A stretch of 64,000 nucleotides of DNA from Roseovarius sp. (GTDB taxonomy: Bacteria; Pseudomonadota; Alphaproteobacteria; Rhodobacterales; Rhodobacteraceae). The notes under the pieces are model-generated. The model was not told where the DNA came from, ran no database searches, and was given only the letters and a program-made list of their open reading frames with translations. Within the stretch, counting starts at the first letter, position 1. Each line of letters begins with the position of its first letter. Of the stretch, positions 9,769 through 21,939 are shown piece after piece. Made by a program: the position numbers and the translations under genes. Where the stretch lies: positions 181,360 to 245,359 of the forward strand of contig JAOSKR010000003.1 of assembly GCA_027493545.1 (NCBI GenBank). The letters are read 5' to 3'.

Positions 9769-11222
9769 ATGAACACGATCGCGAAGGCAGACATCCGCCA
9801 GGAGGGCATGCGCATCGGCGGCGAGGTGGTGTTCACCGACGATGTGGTCGAGGTGCGTTACCCCTATACCGACGAGCTGGTCGGCACCGTTCCGGCCGGC
9901 ACGGCGGAACATGCGCGCCGCGCGTTCCAGGTCGCGGCGGATTACAAACCCGCCCTCACCCGGTACGAGCGCAGCGAGATCCTGAAACGCGCGGGCGAGC
10001 TGATCGGCGAGCGGCGCGACCACCTGCCAGATGGCTGACGCTGGAGCTGGGCATTTGTCACCAGCATTCCATCTACGAGACGAAGCGCGCGCAGGACGTC
10101 TTCCAGTTCGCCGCCGCGCAGGCGCTGATCGACGACGGCGAAATCTTCTCGTGCGATCTCACGCATAACGGCAAGGCGCGCAAGATCTACACGAAGCGCG
10201 AGCCCGTCCGCGCGATCAGTGCGATCACGCCGTTCAACCATCCGCTCAACATGGTCAGCCACAAGATCGCGCCGTCCATCGCCACGAACAACTGCATGGT
10301 CTGCAAACCGACCGAGCAGACGCCTCTCACCGCCATCGCGCTGGCCGATATCCTGTACGAGGCCGGGCTTCCGCCCGAGATGTTCCAGATCGTCACCGGC
10401 TGGCCGAAGGACATCGGAGAGGAGATGATGGTGAACGAGAACATCGACATCGTCACCTTCACCGGCGGCGTCCCGGTGGGCAAGCTGATCGCGTCGAAGG
10501 CGGGCTACAAGCGCCCGGCGCTCGAACTGGGGGAACGATCCGTTGATCGTGTGCAATGACCTCTCGAGCGACGATCTCGACCGTGCGGCGACCATTGCCG
10601 TCGCGGGCGCCACCGGCAATTCCGGCCAGCGTTGCACCGCGATCAAACGCATCCTCGTGCAGGAATCGGTGGCCGACGAATTCGTCCCCCGGTGCTGGAA
10701 AAGGCGAAGAGGATCCGGTTCGGCGATCCGCAGGACCCCGAAACCGAACTGGGTTGCGTCATCCACGCCAGGGCCGCCGAGACCTTCGAGAACCGGGTTC
10801 TGGACGCCGCGAAACGGGGCGCAAAGATACTCTACCACCCCGAACGCCGCGGCGCGCTGCTGCCCCCCATCGTGGTCGATCACGTCCCCCATGACAGCGA
10901 ACTGGTGATGGAAGAGACGTTCGGCCCCGTCATTCCGGTCGTGCGTGTTTCCGATGACGATGCCGAGGTGATGCGAATTTCCAATTCCACGCCCTTCGGC
11001 CTCAGTTCCGGCGTCTGTACCAACGACCTGCACCGCGCCATCGCCTACATCAACGGCCTCGACGTGGGCACCTGCAACATCTGGGAACAACCCGGCTACC
11101 GCATCGAGATGTCGCCGTTCGGCGGCATCAAGGACAGCGGCAACGGGGTCAAGGAGGGGGTGATCGAGGCGATGAAGTTCTTCACCAACGTCAAGACCTA
11201 CTCCCTGCCGTGGCCGGGCTGA
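9769..11222 (+). CDS. phnY: Phosphonoacetaldehyde dehydrogenase (three frameshifts)
   Basis: NAD(P)-dependent aldehyde dehydrogenase oxidising phosphonoacetaldehyde to phosphonoacetate. Four consecutive pieces in alternating frames together give a full ALDH of about 484 residues: N-terminal part to about 10030, the cofactor segment with TPFNHPLN and FTGGVPVGK to about 10540, the catalytic region [12 protein letters not shown] (nucleophile cysteine) to about 10690, then the C-terminus with [14 protein letters not shown] and [10 protein letters not shown]. The break at 10541 falls in a G5 run where LELGGNDP would need seven Gs, and the one near 10690 needs a base in a C run. Conserved residues are present on both sides of every break, so I read this as one functional gene with sequencing indels. 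The product is the middle step of the phnWAY route. Confidence 0.85.
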
Positions 11223-11243
11223 ACCGTTCCCCCTGATCTCCGG

Positions 11244-11265
11244 GGGCCCGTCGCGGGCCCTTTTT
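11244..11265 (+). terminator. Rho-independent terminator after phnY
   Basis: Perfect seven-base stem GGGCCCG/CGGGCCC with a TCG loop followed directly by five Ts. It ends the phnWAY transcript 18 bases before pbfA, so pbfA is either read through or has its own promoter. Confidence 0.8.
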
Positions 11266-11282
11266 CGAATGGCGGGATTTCC

Positions 11283-12638
11283 ATGACCCGGATCGTCCAT
11301 ACCGAAGGCGAATCGAACACGTCGAAGGCGCGGCGTGACTGGCTGGCAAAGTCCATTGGCCCGGCTTCCGCGCCATTGCTGGCGCGCGACTCGGACGCCT
11401 TCATGCACCAGTCGCTCAGCAGCCCTTGTGTCAGCACGATCGCCCGCGCCGAGGGCATCTGGATCGAGGATCTGGATGGGCGCCGCTACATGGATTTCCA
11501 CGGCAATTCGGTGCATCACATCGGTTACGGGCATCCGCGCCTGAAGGCCGCGATCGCCAGGCAGATGGACGATCTGCCCTTCGCGCCGCGCCGCTTCACC
11601 AACGAACCGGCGGTCGCGCTGGCCGAGAAGCTGGCCCAGATCGCGCCCGGCGATCTGGGCAAGACGCTGTTCACCACCGGCGGGTCGGATGCCAACGAGG
11701 TCGCGCTCAAGATCGCGCGCGCCGCGACAGGCCGGTTCAAGACGGTGAGCTTCTGGGATGCCTTCCACGGGGCCGGCATGGGCGCGGCCAGTGTCGGCGG
11801 CGAGGCGACCTTCCGCAGCCATATCGCCGGGCCGCTCATCCCGGGCGCCGAGCATGTCGCGCCGTTCGCCTGCTATCGCTGCCCCTACAACCACGCGGGG
11901 CCCGATGTCTGCGGGCTCGCCTGTGCGAAGATGGTGGAATATGTTCTGGGGCGCGAGGGCGACGTCGCCGCCGTCATCGCCGAGCCGATGCGTGCCGTTC
12001 CCTATGTGCCGCCCCCCGGCTTCTGGCGCGCGGTGCGCGAGGCGTGCGACCGCCACGGTGCGCTGCTGATCTTCGACGAGATTCCCACGGGGCTGGGCAA
12101 GACCGGGCGCATGTTCGCGTTCGAGCATGACGAGGTGATCCCGGACATCGTCACGCTTGGCAAGGCGTTGGGCGGTGGTATCCTGCCCATCGCGGCCTGT
12201 GTCGCGCGGCGCGATCTGGACGTCTGCGGCGATTTCGCCATCGGGCATTACACGCACGAAAAGAACCCCGTCACAGCACGCGCGGCGCTGACCACCATCG
12301 AGATCATCGAGGACGAGAACCTTGTCGAGCGCGCGGCGGAACTGGGGGATCACGCAATGACCGTGTTGGCCGACCGGCTGGCAGATTGCGCGATCGTGGG
12401 CGACATTCGCGGGCGCGGCCTGATGTTCGGGGTCGAGATCGTCGAGGACCACGCCGACAAGACCCCCGGCAATGCAAGGGCCGAGCGTATCTATTACGCC
12501 TGTCTCGACGCGGGCCTCAGCTTCAAGATCTCGCAGGGCTGCGTTCTGACGCTCTCACCGCCCATGACCATCCTCAAGGAAGACCTTGACCGCGCGCTCG
12601 ACATCGTTGTCGCTGCGATCAGGGATGCCGAGCCCTGA
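11283..12638 (+). CDS. pbfA: (R)-1-hydroxy-2-aminoethylphosphonate ammonia-lyase-like PLP enzyme
   Basis: Class III aminotransferase-fold protein of 451 residues. The PLP lysine is in TLGKALGGG (residue 294), and the aspartate contacting the cofactor nitrogen is in LLIFDEIPTGLGKTG. The CYRCPYNHAGPDVCGLAC stretch is typical of the subgroup. In phnW-containing clusters, class III proteins like this have been characterised as PbfA, which deaminates (R)-1-hydroxy-AEP to phosphonoacetaldehyde and so widens the substrate range of the pathway. The assignment rests on fold class plus position directly behind phnWAY; an aminotransferase acting on another omega-amine is the alternative. The frame is intact. 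Confidence 0.75.
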   Translation: MTRIVHTEGESNTSKARRDWLAKSIGPASAPLLARDSDAFMHQSLSSPCVSTIARAEGIWIEDLDGRRYMDFHGNSVHHIGYGHPRLKAAIARQMDDLPFAPRRFTNEPAVALAEKLAQIAPGDLGKTLFTTGGSDANEVALKIARAATGRFKTVSFWDAFHGAGMGAASVGGEATFRSHIAGPLIPGAEHVAPFACYRCPYNHAGPDVCGLACAKMVEYVLGREGDVAAVIAEPMRAVPYVPPPGFWRAVREACDRHGALLIFDEIPTGLGKTGRMFAFEHDEVIPDIVTLGKALGGGILPIAACVARRDLDVCGDFAIGHYTHEKNPVTARAALTTIEIIEDENLVERAAELGDHAMTVLADRLADCAIVGDIRGRGLMFGVEIVEDHADKTPGNARAERIYYACLDAGLSFKISQGCVLTLSPPMTILKEDLDRALDIVVAAIRDAEP

Positions 12639-12655
12639 CCCTTGCCGTCAGTCTG

Positions 12656-13475
12656 ATGGTGCTTTTCGCAGCCCTGCTTCATGCGCTGTGGAATGCGGTC
12701 ATGAAGGGGGCGAGGGATCGCACGTTGACGACCGGTCTGCTGGCGGTCGGGCAAGGCTTGTTCGGGCTGTTGCTGCTTTTGATTTCGGCACGGATTTCGC
12801 TGGAGGCGGTACCGTGGCTGATTGTGTCGATCATTATTCACTGGGGTTATGTCTTTTTGCTCAATATCGCCTATCGGCTGGGCGATCTCAGCCTCATCTA
12901 CCCGATTTCCCGGGGGCTTGCGCCGCTTCTGGTAGCGGTAGGCGCGCAGATCTGGGTGGGGGAGGTGCTGCCCCTTTTCGCGTGGATCGGGATCATCGCG
13001 ATCAGCATTGGCATATCGGTTCTGTCGTATCCGGTGCTGCGCGGCGCTTTGCCTGTCGGAGGCGTCCTTGCGGCGGTCGGTGTGGGGCTGACAGTCGCGA
13101 GCTATACACTGGTCGACGGGATCGGCGTGCGCCCGGCAGGCAATCCCGTATCCTACATTGCTTGGGTCTTTATCGGCAATTTTACCGTTGCGATGTATAT
13201 CCTTCCGGGTCGTCTGGCACGGCTGCGCGCGCTTTCAGGCAAGACCATCGCACTGGGTCTGACAGGCGGTATAATCTCGGGATGCGGCTATGGCCTTGTA
13301 CTCTACGCCAAGACACTGGCCCAGCTCGGCTCTGGTTTCGGCACTGCGCGAGACATCGGTCATATTTGCCGCGATGATCGGCGTCCTTTGGTTTAACGAG
13401 GGCCCGCGAGGGCGGCGGCTGGTTGCGGCCGCCATTGTTGCATGTGGGATCGTGCTGATCGCCGGTCACGGATAG
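12656..13475 (+). CDS. EamA/DMT-family transporter (frameshifted)
   Basis: Inner-membrane drug/metabolite transporter with about ten predicted transmembrane segments in two EamA halves. The first frame covers nine segments and ends near 13325 in a non-homologous tail. The frame continuing to 13475 supplies the last segments, including ALRETSVIFAAMIGVLWFNE, a typical second-half EamA signature. The reading-frame change (+1) near 13325 is probably a sequencing indel. The start is uncertain: homologous N-terminal residues (LAVSL) continue upstream of ATG 12656 without another standard start codon. It follows pbfA by 17 bases, so it may import or export a phosphonate-related compound; this is context only. 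Confidence 0.75.
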
Positions 13476-14473
13476 CGTGCGCCGGGCTGCCCTTGCAGCC
13501 GGGGGTCGCCGGATTTGATCAGCACCGGGCGCCCTTCGAGCATCTCGTTGCAGCGCTCCAATGTCTCGCGCTCCATGCGTTCCATGGCCTCGGCCGTGTA
13601 AAACGTCAGGTGCGGCGAGAGGATCACGTTGTCCATTCCGAAAAGGGGGCTCATCATGTGGCCGTCGCGGCGCAGCGGCTCATCCCCGAACACGTCCAGT
13701 CCGGCGCCGGCGATCCAGCCCTCCTGCAGGGCGCGCAGCAGTGCTGCCTCGTCAACGATGGCCCCGCGCGAGACATTGATCAGATGCGCATGGGGTTGCA
13801 TCGCGCGCAGTTCGGCCTCGCCGATCAGGTGGCGCGTGCTGTCGTTCAGCACGCAGTGGATGCTGACCATGTCGCTTCGCGCCAGCAGGTCGTGCAGGCT
13901 GTCGCAGCGGGTGACGCCTGCAGCCTCCATCTCGCCGGCTGGCGTGTGGGGGCTGTAGGCCATGACATTGGCGCGAAATCCCGCGCCGCACATCCGCGCC
14001 ATGCTGCGACCGATCCGGCCGAACCCGACGATCCCGACGGTCTTGCCGGCGATATCGCTGCCGAGCCATGCGGGCTCCGGCCACGCCCAACCCTCGGCGC
14101 GCATCTTGCGATCGAGCGGAACCAGCTTGCGCGCCAGCGCGATCATCAGCGCGAAGGCGCCCTCGGCGACGGTTTCCTCGGCGTATTCGGGAATGTTGAC
14201 GACGGTAATGCCGCGCGCCTTCGCGGCGGGAATGTCGATGGCGTCTATGCCGACGCCGTATTTGACGATGCCGCGCAGCTTTGCCGCGGCGTCGATCACG
14301 CGCGATGTCACGGGCGTGTAGCACATCAGCAGCAGGTCGGCGTCCCTGACAGCGGCGATCAGGCCGTCCTCGCCGATGCCGTCGGGCAGCGAGATGACAT
14401 CATGCCCCGCCGCCCGCAGCGTGGCCTCCGTGGCCGGAACCTGGAGTTCGGCATCGGTGCGAACAATCTTCAC
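13466..14473 (-). CDS. D-isomer specific 2-hydroxyacid dehydrogenase
   Basis: NAD-dependent reductase/dehydrogenase of 335 residues. The Rossmann motif is VGIVGFGRIGRS, and the catalytic arginine, glutamate and histidine lie in INVSRGAIVDEAALL, the GLDVFGDEP region and ILSPHLTF. The open frame extends far upstream, but the homologous part begins at GTG 14473, which has a GGGAAG ribosome site and a normal family N-terminus (VKIVRTDAEL). The specific substrate cannot be read from the sequence; phosphoglycerate dehydrogenase-like and glyoxylate/hydroxypyruvate reductase-like enzymes share all these features. It converges with the EamA gene, overlapping its end by ten bases. Confidence 0.85.
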   Translation of the reverse strand: MKIVRTDAELQVPATEATLRAAGHDVISLPDGIGEDGLIAAVRDADLLLMCYTPVTSRVIDAAAKLRGIVKYGVGIDAIDIPAAKARGITVVNIPEYAEETVAEGAFALMIALARKLVPLDRKMRAEGWAWPEPAWLGSDIAGKTVGIVGFGRIGRSMARMCGAGFRANVMAYSPHTPAGEMEAAGVTRCDSLHDLLARSDMVSIHCVLNDSTRHLIGEAELRAMQPHAHLINVSRGAIVDEAALLRALQEGWIAGAGLDVFGDEPLRRDGHMMSPLFGMDNVILSPHLTFYTAEAMERMERETLERCNEMLEGRPVLIKSGDPRLQGQPGARYP

Positions 14474-14738
14474 CGCAATCTTCCCTGTAAATGGTTGAGC
14501 GAGAAACGATTTCGACGTGACCGCGGCGGGGCGCCCGGTCAATGGCGACGACCGGCGCCGTGTCGCCGTGATCGGGAATACGCAGGGCGCGAGCTGAATG
14601 CAAGCCGTCGTGTTGAGGCGTGAGCCGGGCGGACGCTCGGCTCCGGGGCCTGATCGTCCGGCCTGGCTCTGGCTGCCGCCTTGTCCCTTTTCTTCCGGGA
14701 TGTCGCCGAAGGCATCGTCAATGTCATCGTTCCGGCGA

Positions 14739-15053
14739 TCAACGCTTCGGTGGGCGGTCGAGCTCTGCCTGCGCAAAACATGCTGACGCCTTGCGGAGGA
14801 TTTCATTGGCCTGGCGCAGTTCACGGTTCTCGCGTTCGAGCGCCTTGATACGATCCCGTTCCTCGGTGCTCACGCCGTCGCACATGCCGCTGTCTTTCTC
14901 AGCCTGCTTGACCCGTTCGCGCAAGGTCTGGGGAATACAGCCAATCTTGGGTGCAATGGCCGCAATCGCGCGCGGACCTCTGGCGAGTAGCCATTTGCCA
15001 TTCTGCTTTTTGTCATGACCATCGTCCTTGGTTAAGCTGATGGTCTCCGGCAA
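14739..15053 (-). pseudogene. IS3-family transposase OrfA remnant
   Basis: The C-terminal half ([21 protein letters not shown], then the leucine-zipper-like [20 protein letters not shown] and [17 protein letters not shown]) is the classic OrfA helix-turn-helix plus coiled coil of IS3 elements. The N-terminal part is internally deleted: the segment that normally follows the KKQNGK start is missing. No OrfB (integrase) follows. The sequence beyond 14738 does not resemble OrfB, so the element is a dead scrap between the 2-hydroxyacid dehydrogenase and the bkd operon. Confidence 0.75.
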
Positions 15054-15101
15054 TCCCGCATCACTTCACGCCGCCGGCGGCCAGCGGCTTCTGACGGCGG
15101 G

Positions 15102-16491
15102 TCAGATATGCAGCGCGTGGCCGACCCCAGCCAGGGCCGCCTCCTGCAGTGCCTCGCCCTGGGTGGGATGGGCGTGGATCGTCAGGGCCACGTCCTCGAG
15201 CCGGGCGCCCATCTCGATCAGTGCGCCGAAGGCCGCCGAGAGTTCCGAAACGCCGGTGCCCACCGCCTGAATCCCGAGGATGAGGTGATTGTCCTCGCGC
15301 GCCACCACGCGGACGAACCCGGCCGCGCCCTGCAATGTCATCGCCCGGCCGTTGGCGGCAAAGGGAAAGCTGCCGATCCTGGTCTTGTGTCCGGCGGCGC
15401 GCGCCGCGTCTGGATCGAGCCCGGCGGTCACGATCTCGGGATCGGTAAAGCAGATCGCCGGGATGCAGAGCCTGTCCCAGCCTCGCGGCCGGCCGGCGAC
15501 GATCTCAGCCACCATCTCGCCCTGGGCCATGGCGCGGTGGGCGAGCATCGGCTCTCCGGTCACGTCGCCGATCGCAAAGACGTCGCGCATCGAGGTCCGG
15601 CACTGGTCGTCGATGCGCAGGAACGGGCCGGCCATCGCCAGCGACAGCTCCTCCAGCGCCAGTCCCTCGAATTCAGGCCTTCGGCCGACCGTCACCAGGA
15701 CCTTCTCGGCGGCGATGCGTTCGGTCCCCTCGCCGGTTTCCACGCTCAGTTCGGCCTTTTCCGGGGCGTGGCCGGTGACGCGCGCCTGCGTGATCAACCG
15801 GACGCCCAGCGCCTTCAGCCGTTCCATCACCGGCCGGGTCAACTCGCGGTCGTATTGCGGCAGGATACTCTCGCGGGCCTCGATCACCGTGACCGCAGCG
15901 CCGAGTTTGGCAAACGCCGTACCGATTTCCAGCCCGATATAGCCGCCGCCGATCACGGCCAGCGTCCGCGGCACCTCGGTCAATGCCAGCGCCCCGGTCG
16001 AGGACAGCACCGGCCCGCCAAAGGGCAGATCGGGCAGATCCACCGGGCGCGCACCGGTGGCAATGACGATGCGTCGGGCGGTGATCTTCTGCTCGCCCAT
16101 CTCCGAGGTTACGGTCACCGTCTTGCCGTCTACGAACCGCGCCCGTCCCTGCACCGACTTGACTCCGGCCTTCTTCAGCAGCCCGGCCACGCCGGAGTTG
16201 AGCCGCCGCACGATGCCATCCTTCCAGTCGACGGTACGCGCGAGGTCAATTGCGGGCCGGGACACCGATATGCCCATCGTGTCGCCCCCCTCCTGGGCGC
16301 GGGCGGTGGCGAACGTCTCGGCGGCGTGAATGAGCGCCTTCGACGGTATGCAGCCGACATTGAGGCATGTGCCCCCGGCTTGCCCCGCTCGACGATCACG
16401 GTCGACACCCCGAGCTGCCCGGCACGGATTGCGCAGACATAGCCGCCCGGCCCGGCGCCGATCACCAAAGGTCGGTATCGATGGTTTCCAT
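15102..16491 (-). CDS. lpdV: Dihydrolipoamide dehydrogenase, E3 of the branched-chain complex (frameshifted)
   Basis: Flavoprotein that reoxidises the lipoyl group of BkdB with NAD. The N-terminal FAD motif ([15 protein letters not shown]) and the redox-active disulfide motif [13 protein letters not shown] are both present but in different frames, with breaks near 16468 (one base missing before LVIGAGPGG) and near 16375 in a G run. From there to the stop, 425 residues are intact, including the NAD motif [18 protein letters not shown], the second FAD motif and the C-terminal [14 protein letters not shown] with its catalytic histidine. Start ATG 16491 lies four bases downstream of the bkdB stop codon, so it is the last gene of a tightly packed bkd operon. 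Confidence 0.85.
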
Positions 16492-16495
16492 CGGC

Positions 16496-17816
16496 CTATC
16501 CTCTCACGAACAGCATGGCTGGCGTCTCGAGCAGGGTCTTGAGCTTCCTCACGAACACGGCGGCATCCCAGCCGTCGATGACCCGGTGATCGAACGCGCA
16601 GGAGATGTTCATGACCTTGCGCGGCACGAAGCCGGTGCCGTCCCACATCGGGCGCATTGCCATCTTGTTGATCCCGACGATCGCGACCTCGGGATAGTTG
16701 ATGATCGGCGTGGTCGCGATTGCCCCCGGGGGCCCGAGCGAGGTGATGGTGATGGTCGATCCGCGCAGATCCTCGCGCACGGCGCGTCCGGCGCGCGCCG
16801 CGGTTGACAGGCGCGACAACTCGGCCGCAGCCTCCCACAGCGTCATCGCCTCGACATGGCGCAGCACCGGCACCACCAAGGCCGCCTGGCGTCTGCGTGG
16901 CGATGCCGCAATGCACGCCGCCATAGCTGCGCAACACCCCGGCCTCGTCGTCGAAATGCGCATTCAGCCGCGGCTGCTCCGCCACCGCCTCGACGATGGC
17001 CAGCATTACGAAGGGCAGCACCGTCAGCTTGCCGCGCGTCTCGCCGTGTTCGGCGTTGAGCCGGTCGCGCAGAGCCTCGAGGTCGGTCACGTCGACCTCC
17101 TCGACGATGGTGATGTGCGGAATGCGCGATTTCGATTGCGCCATGCGCGCGGCGATCTTCTTGCGCAGGCCGACGATCTCTTCCTCGGTCACCGACGGAT
17201 CGGCGCGGCGGATACTCCCCTCGCGCACCGGGCCGCGTTCGAAAAACGCGCTCAGATCGTCATGGGTGATGCGCCCGGCCGGACCGCTGCCCATGACCTG
17301 CCGCAGATCGACGCCGGCCTCGCGCGCACGGCGGCGAACCGAGGGTGCGGCCAGCGGGCGTTCGCCCTCCTTGCGGCGCACGGCGGCGCGCGGTCGAGAC
17401 CGCGCGGCGGGTTCGGAAGCGGCCGGCCGCGCTGCGCGCGGCGGCTGCGGCGAAGAGCGTTCAGGCGCCTCCGCCTCTTCGTCCTGCGGGCCGGAACCGG
17501 GCGCCTCGTCTGCCGCCGGTTCGGTGCTGCGCTCTTTCGCAGGAGGCGGCGCATCCGCGGCGGTGTTGCCTTCGCCCTCGATCTCGATCCGCGCCAGATC
17601 GCTGCCGATCGCCAGCGTCTCGCCGATCCGGCCGGCAAGCCAGACCACCTTGCCCGAAACGTCGCTGGGAATTTCCACCGCCGCCTTGTCGGTCATCACC
17701 TCGGCGATGAGGTCGTCCTCGCGCACGATGTCGCCGATCTCGACATGCCATTGGGTCAGTTCGGCCTCGGCGACGCCTTCGCCCACGTCGGGCAGTCTTA
17801 TGGTGTATATGCCCAT
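16496..17816 (-). CDS. bkdB: Branched-chain 2-oxoacid dehydrogenase E2, lipoamide acyltransferase (frameshifted)
   Basis: E2 core of the complex; transfers branched acyl groups from E1 to CoA. The lipoyl domain occupies residues 1-80 with the modified lysine in [11 protein letters not shown] (K44). An Ala/Pro/Glu-rich linker follows, then the E3-binding domain around [15 protein letters not shown] and GRITHDDL, then the catalytic domain ending in the [13 protein letters not shown] active-site motif. An extra T near 16883 breaks the frame inside the catalytic domain; conserved sequence resumes immediately ([16 protein letters not shown]). Joined length is about 440 residues, normal for the family. 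Start ATG 17816 is four bases after the bkdA2 stop. Confidence 0.85.
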
Positions 17817-17819
17817 CGC

Positions 17820-18834
17820 TCAGGCCTCCATCACCGCCCTGAGGTTCTCGACGATACGCGCGGGACCGGGGAAGTAGTCCCATTCCTGTGCATGGGGATA
17901 GGGCGTATCCCAACCCGCCACGCGATAGATCGGCGCCTCGAGGTGCCAGAAGCATTCCCGCTGCACAAGCGCCGCGAGTTCCGCGCCATAGCCCGAGGTC
18001 AGCGTCGCCTCGTGCACCACCACGCAGCGCCCGGTCTTGCGGACCGACGCGAGGATCGTCTCGAGATCGAGCGGCACCAGGGTGCGCAGGTCGATCACCT
18101 CGCCGTCGACGCCGCTTTCCTCGACCGCGGCCAGCGCCACATGCACCATCGTGCCATAGGTCAGGACCGTGACGTCGGCGCCCTCGCGGCGCAGCTTGGC
18201 CGTACCCAGCGGGATCGGGCGGTAACCCTCGTCCACCTCGCTCAGATCGGAGGTCTTCCAGCTCTCGACGGGGCGGTCGTGGTGGCCGTCGAAGGGCCCG
18301 TTGTAAAGCCGCTTGGGCTCGAGAAAGATCACCGGGTCGGGATCGTCGATGGCGGCCAGCAGCAGCCCCCCCGGCATCGCGCGGATTGGAGGGCACCACG
18401 GTCTTGAGCCCCGAGACATGGGTGAAGAGCGCCTCGGGGCTCTGGCTGTGGGTCTGGCCGCCGAAGATGCCGCCGCCGGTAGGCATCCGCACCACCATCG
18501 GGCAGGTGAACTGCCCGGCCGAGCGGAAGCGCAGGCGCGCGGCCTCGGACACGATCTGGTCATAGGCGGGGTACATGTAGTCGGCGAACTGGATCTCGAC
18601 GCAGGGTTTCAGCCCGTAGGCCGCCATGCCGATGGCGGCGCCGACGATGCCGCTCTCGCTGATCGGTGCATCGAAACAGCGCGAGGGTCCGTACTTCTTT
18701 TGCAGGCCCGCGGTGCAGCGGAACACGCCGCCGAAATAGCCCACGTCCTCGCCAAAGACGATGACCCTGTCGTCGCGTTCCATCGCGACGTCATGGGCAT
18801 CGCGGATCGCCTCAACCATGGTCATGCGGGTCAT
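17820..18834 (-). CDS. bkdA2: Branched-chain 2-oxoacid dehydrogenase E1 beta subunit (frameshifted)
   Basis: Beta subunit of the thiamine-diphosphate decarboxylase. It has the family motifs [13 protein letters not shown], the [20 protein letters not shown] start of the pyrimidine domain and [20 protein letters not shown]. In the second frame come [11 protein letters not shown], then [15 protein letters not shown] and [18 protein letters not shown]. The frame changes near 18375 in a run of seven G (minus strand), where SNPRDA should continue as KGLLLAAI. Joined length is about 338 residues, the usual size. ATG 18834 sits two bases from the bkdA1 stop codon, so translation is likely coupled. 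Confidence 0.88.
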
Positions 18835-18835
18835 G

Positions 18836-20644
<1,809 letters not shown>

Positions 20645-20755
20645 ATGAAAATCGCAATGATGGCCCGGAACCCCACGCTTTATTCTCATCAACGGTTGAA
20701 AGAAGCCGCGGAACATCGGGGGGCACACACTTGACATCACCAACACGCTCCGGCA
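20645..20755 (+). pseudogene. RimK-type ATP-grasp ligase, N-terminal fragment
   Basis: Begins with MKIAMMARNPTLYSHQRLKE, the standard N-terminus of RimK (ribosomal protein S6 modification ligase), preceded by a GGAAG ribosome site. After about 24 codons the frame slips in a G6 run near 20718; the other frame continues HTLDITNTLR for a few residues before homology ends. The ATP-grasp domain (over 250 residues) is absent. This is a real deletion, not only an indel. Confidence 0.6.
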
Positions 20756-20845
20756 GCGGGACCGTCCGATCGGCCTGGTGTACTCAAGAATATCATGTGG
20801 GATACTCTCCCGGATTGCGGGTATCAACGTCTTTGCGCGACGGGA

Positions 20846-21881
20846 TTACGCCTGCAGCCGCCGTGCCTCGGCGAATGAAACGAGCCTTCGCCCGGTTTCG
20901 TCCCAGAGTGCGAGACTTGCGCACCGCAGGCTGTCGCGGAGCGTGAGGTGCCCGGCGCTGGCGAACTCCTCATGGTCCCGGAGGACTTCGGGCAGGCGGT
21001 AGAACGGGATCCGGCTGGCCAGATGATGGACATGATGGACGCCGATATTCGCGGTGATCCACCTCAGGACCGGTGGTAGCACATAGTGGGAGGACCCGTG
21101 AAAAGCGGCATTGTGCACGGACCATTCCGTGTCGCCGTCCCGAGGATGTCTCTTCGAACTGGTGCTGGACGTAGAAGAGCCACATGCCGGTCGAAGTGGC
21201 GAGCAACATCATCGGCAGGTAGACGAACAGTAGCACCGGGACGCCGCCCAGAAGATAGAGCGATCCAAGCATGACCAGGATCGCGGCATCGGTGCCGAGC
21301 GCGCTTGCCCAGTAACGCCGGCCGGACCGGAGCAGCCCCACGGGGATGCGGTTCTGAAGAAAGAAGCTGTAGAACGGAACGATGCCGAACAGGACCACGG
21401 GGTGCCGTACCAGCCTGTAGAGAACCCGTCCCAAAAGCGGTTTCGCGCGGTATTCCGCGACCGTGAGCGTGGGGATGTCCCCGGTTCCGCGACGGTCGAG
21501 GTTTCCGGTGGTGGCGTGATGGATGGCATGGGTTCTTCGCCAGACGTCATAGGGTGTGAGCGTCAGCACGCCGATGATCCGGCCGACGCGGTCGTTCCAT
21601 TGCCGGCTGCCGAAGAAGGCGCCGTGGCCGCAATCGTGCTGGATCATGAAGAGGCGCACGACAAAGGCCGCGTTTGCCAGCGACAACGCGACCGAAATCC
21701 ACGGGCTGACCGACAGCGCCGCCCATGACAGCGCGAATATCGCGGCGAAGGGGATGGCCGTCACGGCCAGCTCGATGCGGCTGCGCGACGGGATCGGGGT
21801 GCGATACGCCGCGAGACGCGGTGTCAGGGCGCCAGCCGGTCCCGGGCCTGAGGCCCGAACGGGCTCCGGTGCCTGAGACAT
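20846..21881 (-). CDS. Membrane fatty acid desaturase (frameshifted)
   Basis: Di-iron desaturase/hydroxylase of the inner membrane. It shows the three histidine boxes in order: HDCGHGAFF, then HAIHHATTGN, then after the frame break NIGVHHVHHL. Hydrophobic segments lie between boxes one and two and again before the third, as expected. The break is near 21145; the continuation VHNAAFHGSSHYVLPPVL is conserved. Joined length is about 345 residues. Start ATG 21881 was chosen because homology begins there and cspA ends 58 bases upstream. Such enzymes introduce double bonds into membrane lipids, and the position directly behind cspA suggests cold-induced co-expression. Confidence 0.8.
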
Positions 21882-21904
21882 CGCTTGCCCTGCGTTGCCG
21901 TGGT

Positions 21905-21928
21905 CCGGGCGTCCATTTGGACGCCCGG
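21905..21928 (-). terminator. Hairpin between cspA and the desaturase
   Basis: Perfect ten-base stem CCGGGCGTCC/GGACGCCCGG with an ATTT loop, 11 bases past the cspA stop codon. No T-run follows, so it is either a weak/leaky terminator or an mRNA-stabilising hairpin separating cspA from the desaturase. Confidence 0.55.
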
Positions 21929-21939
21929 CGACAGTCAGG

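Noticed and set aside
9942..12452. Long open frame (over 800 codons) on the minus strand
   Set aside because: It runs antisense through phnY and pbfA, which have full family motifs. The frame has no recognisable domain and reflects GC-rich codon bias.
14490..14738. Possible membrane-protein fragment (LFFRDVAEGIVNVIVPAI-like reading)
   Set aside because: The frame is short, interrupted and overlaps the IS3 scrap; I could not tie it to a family.
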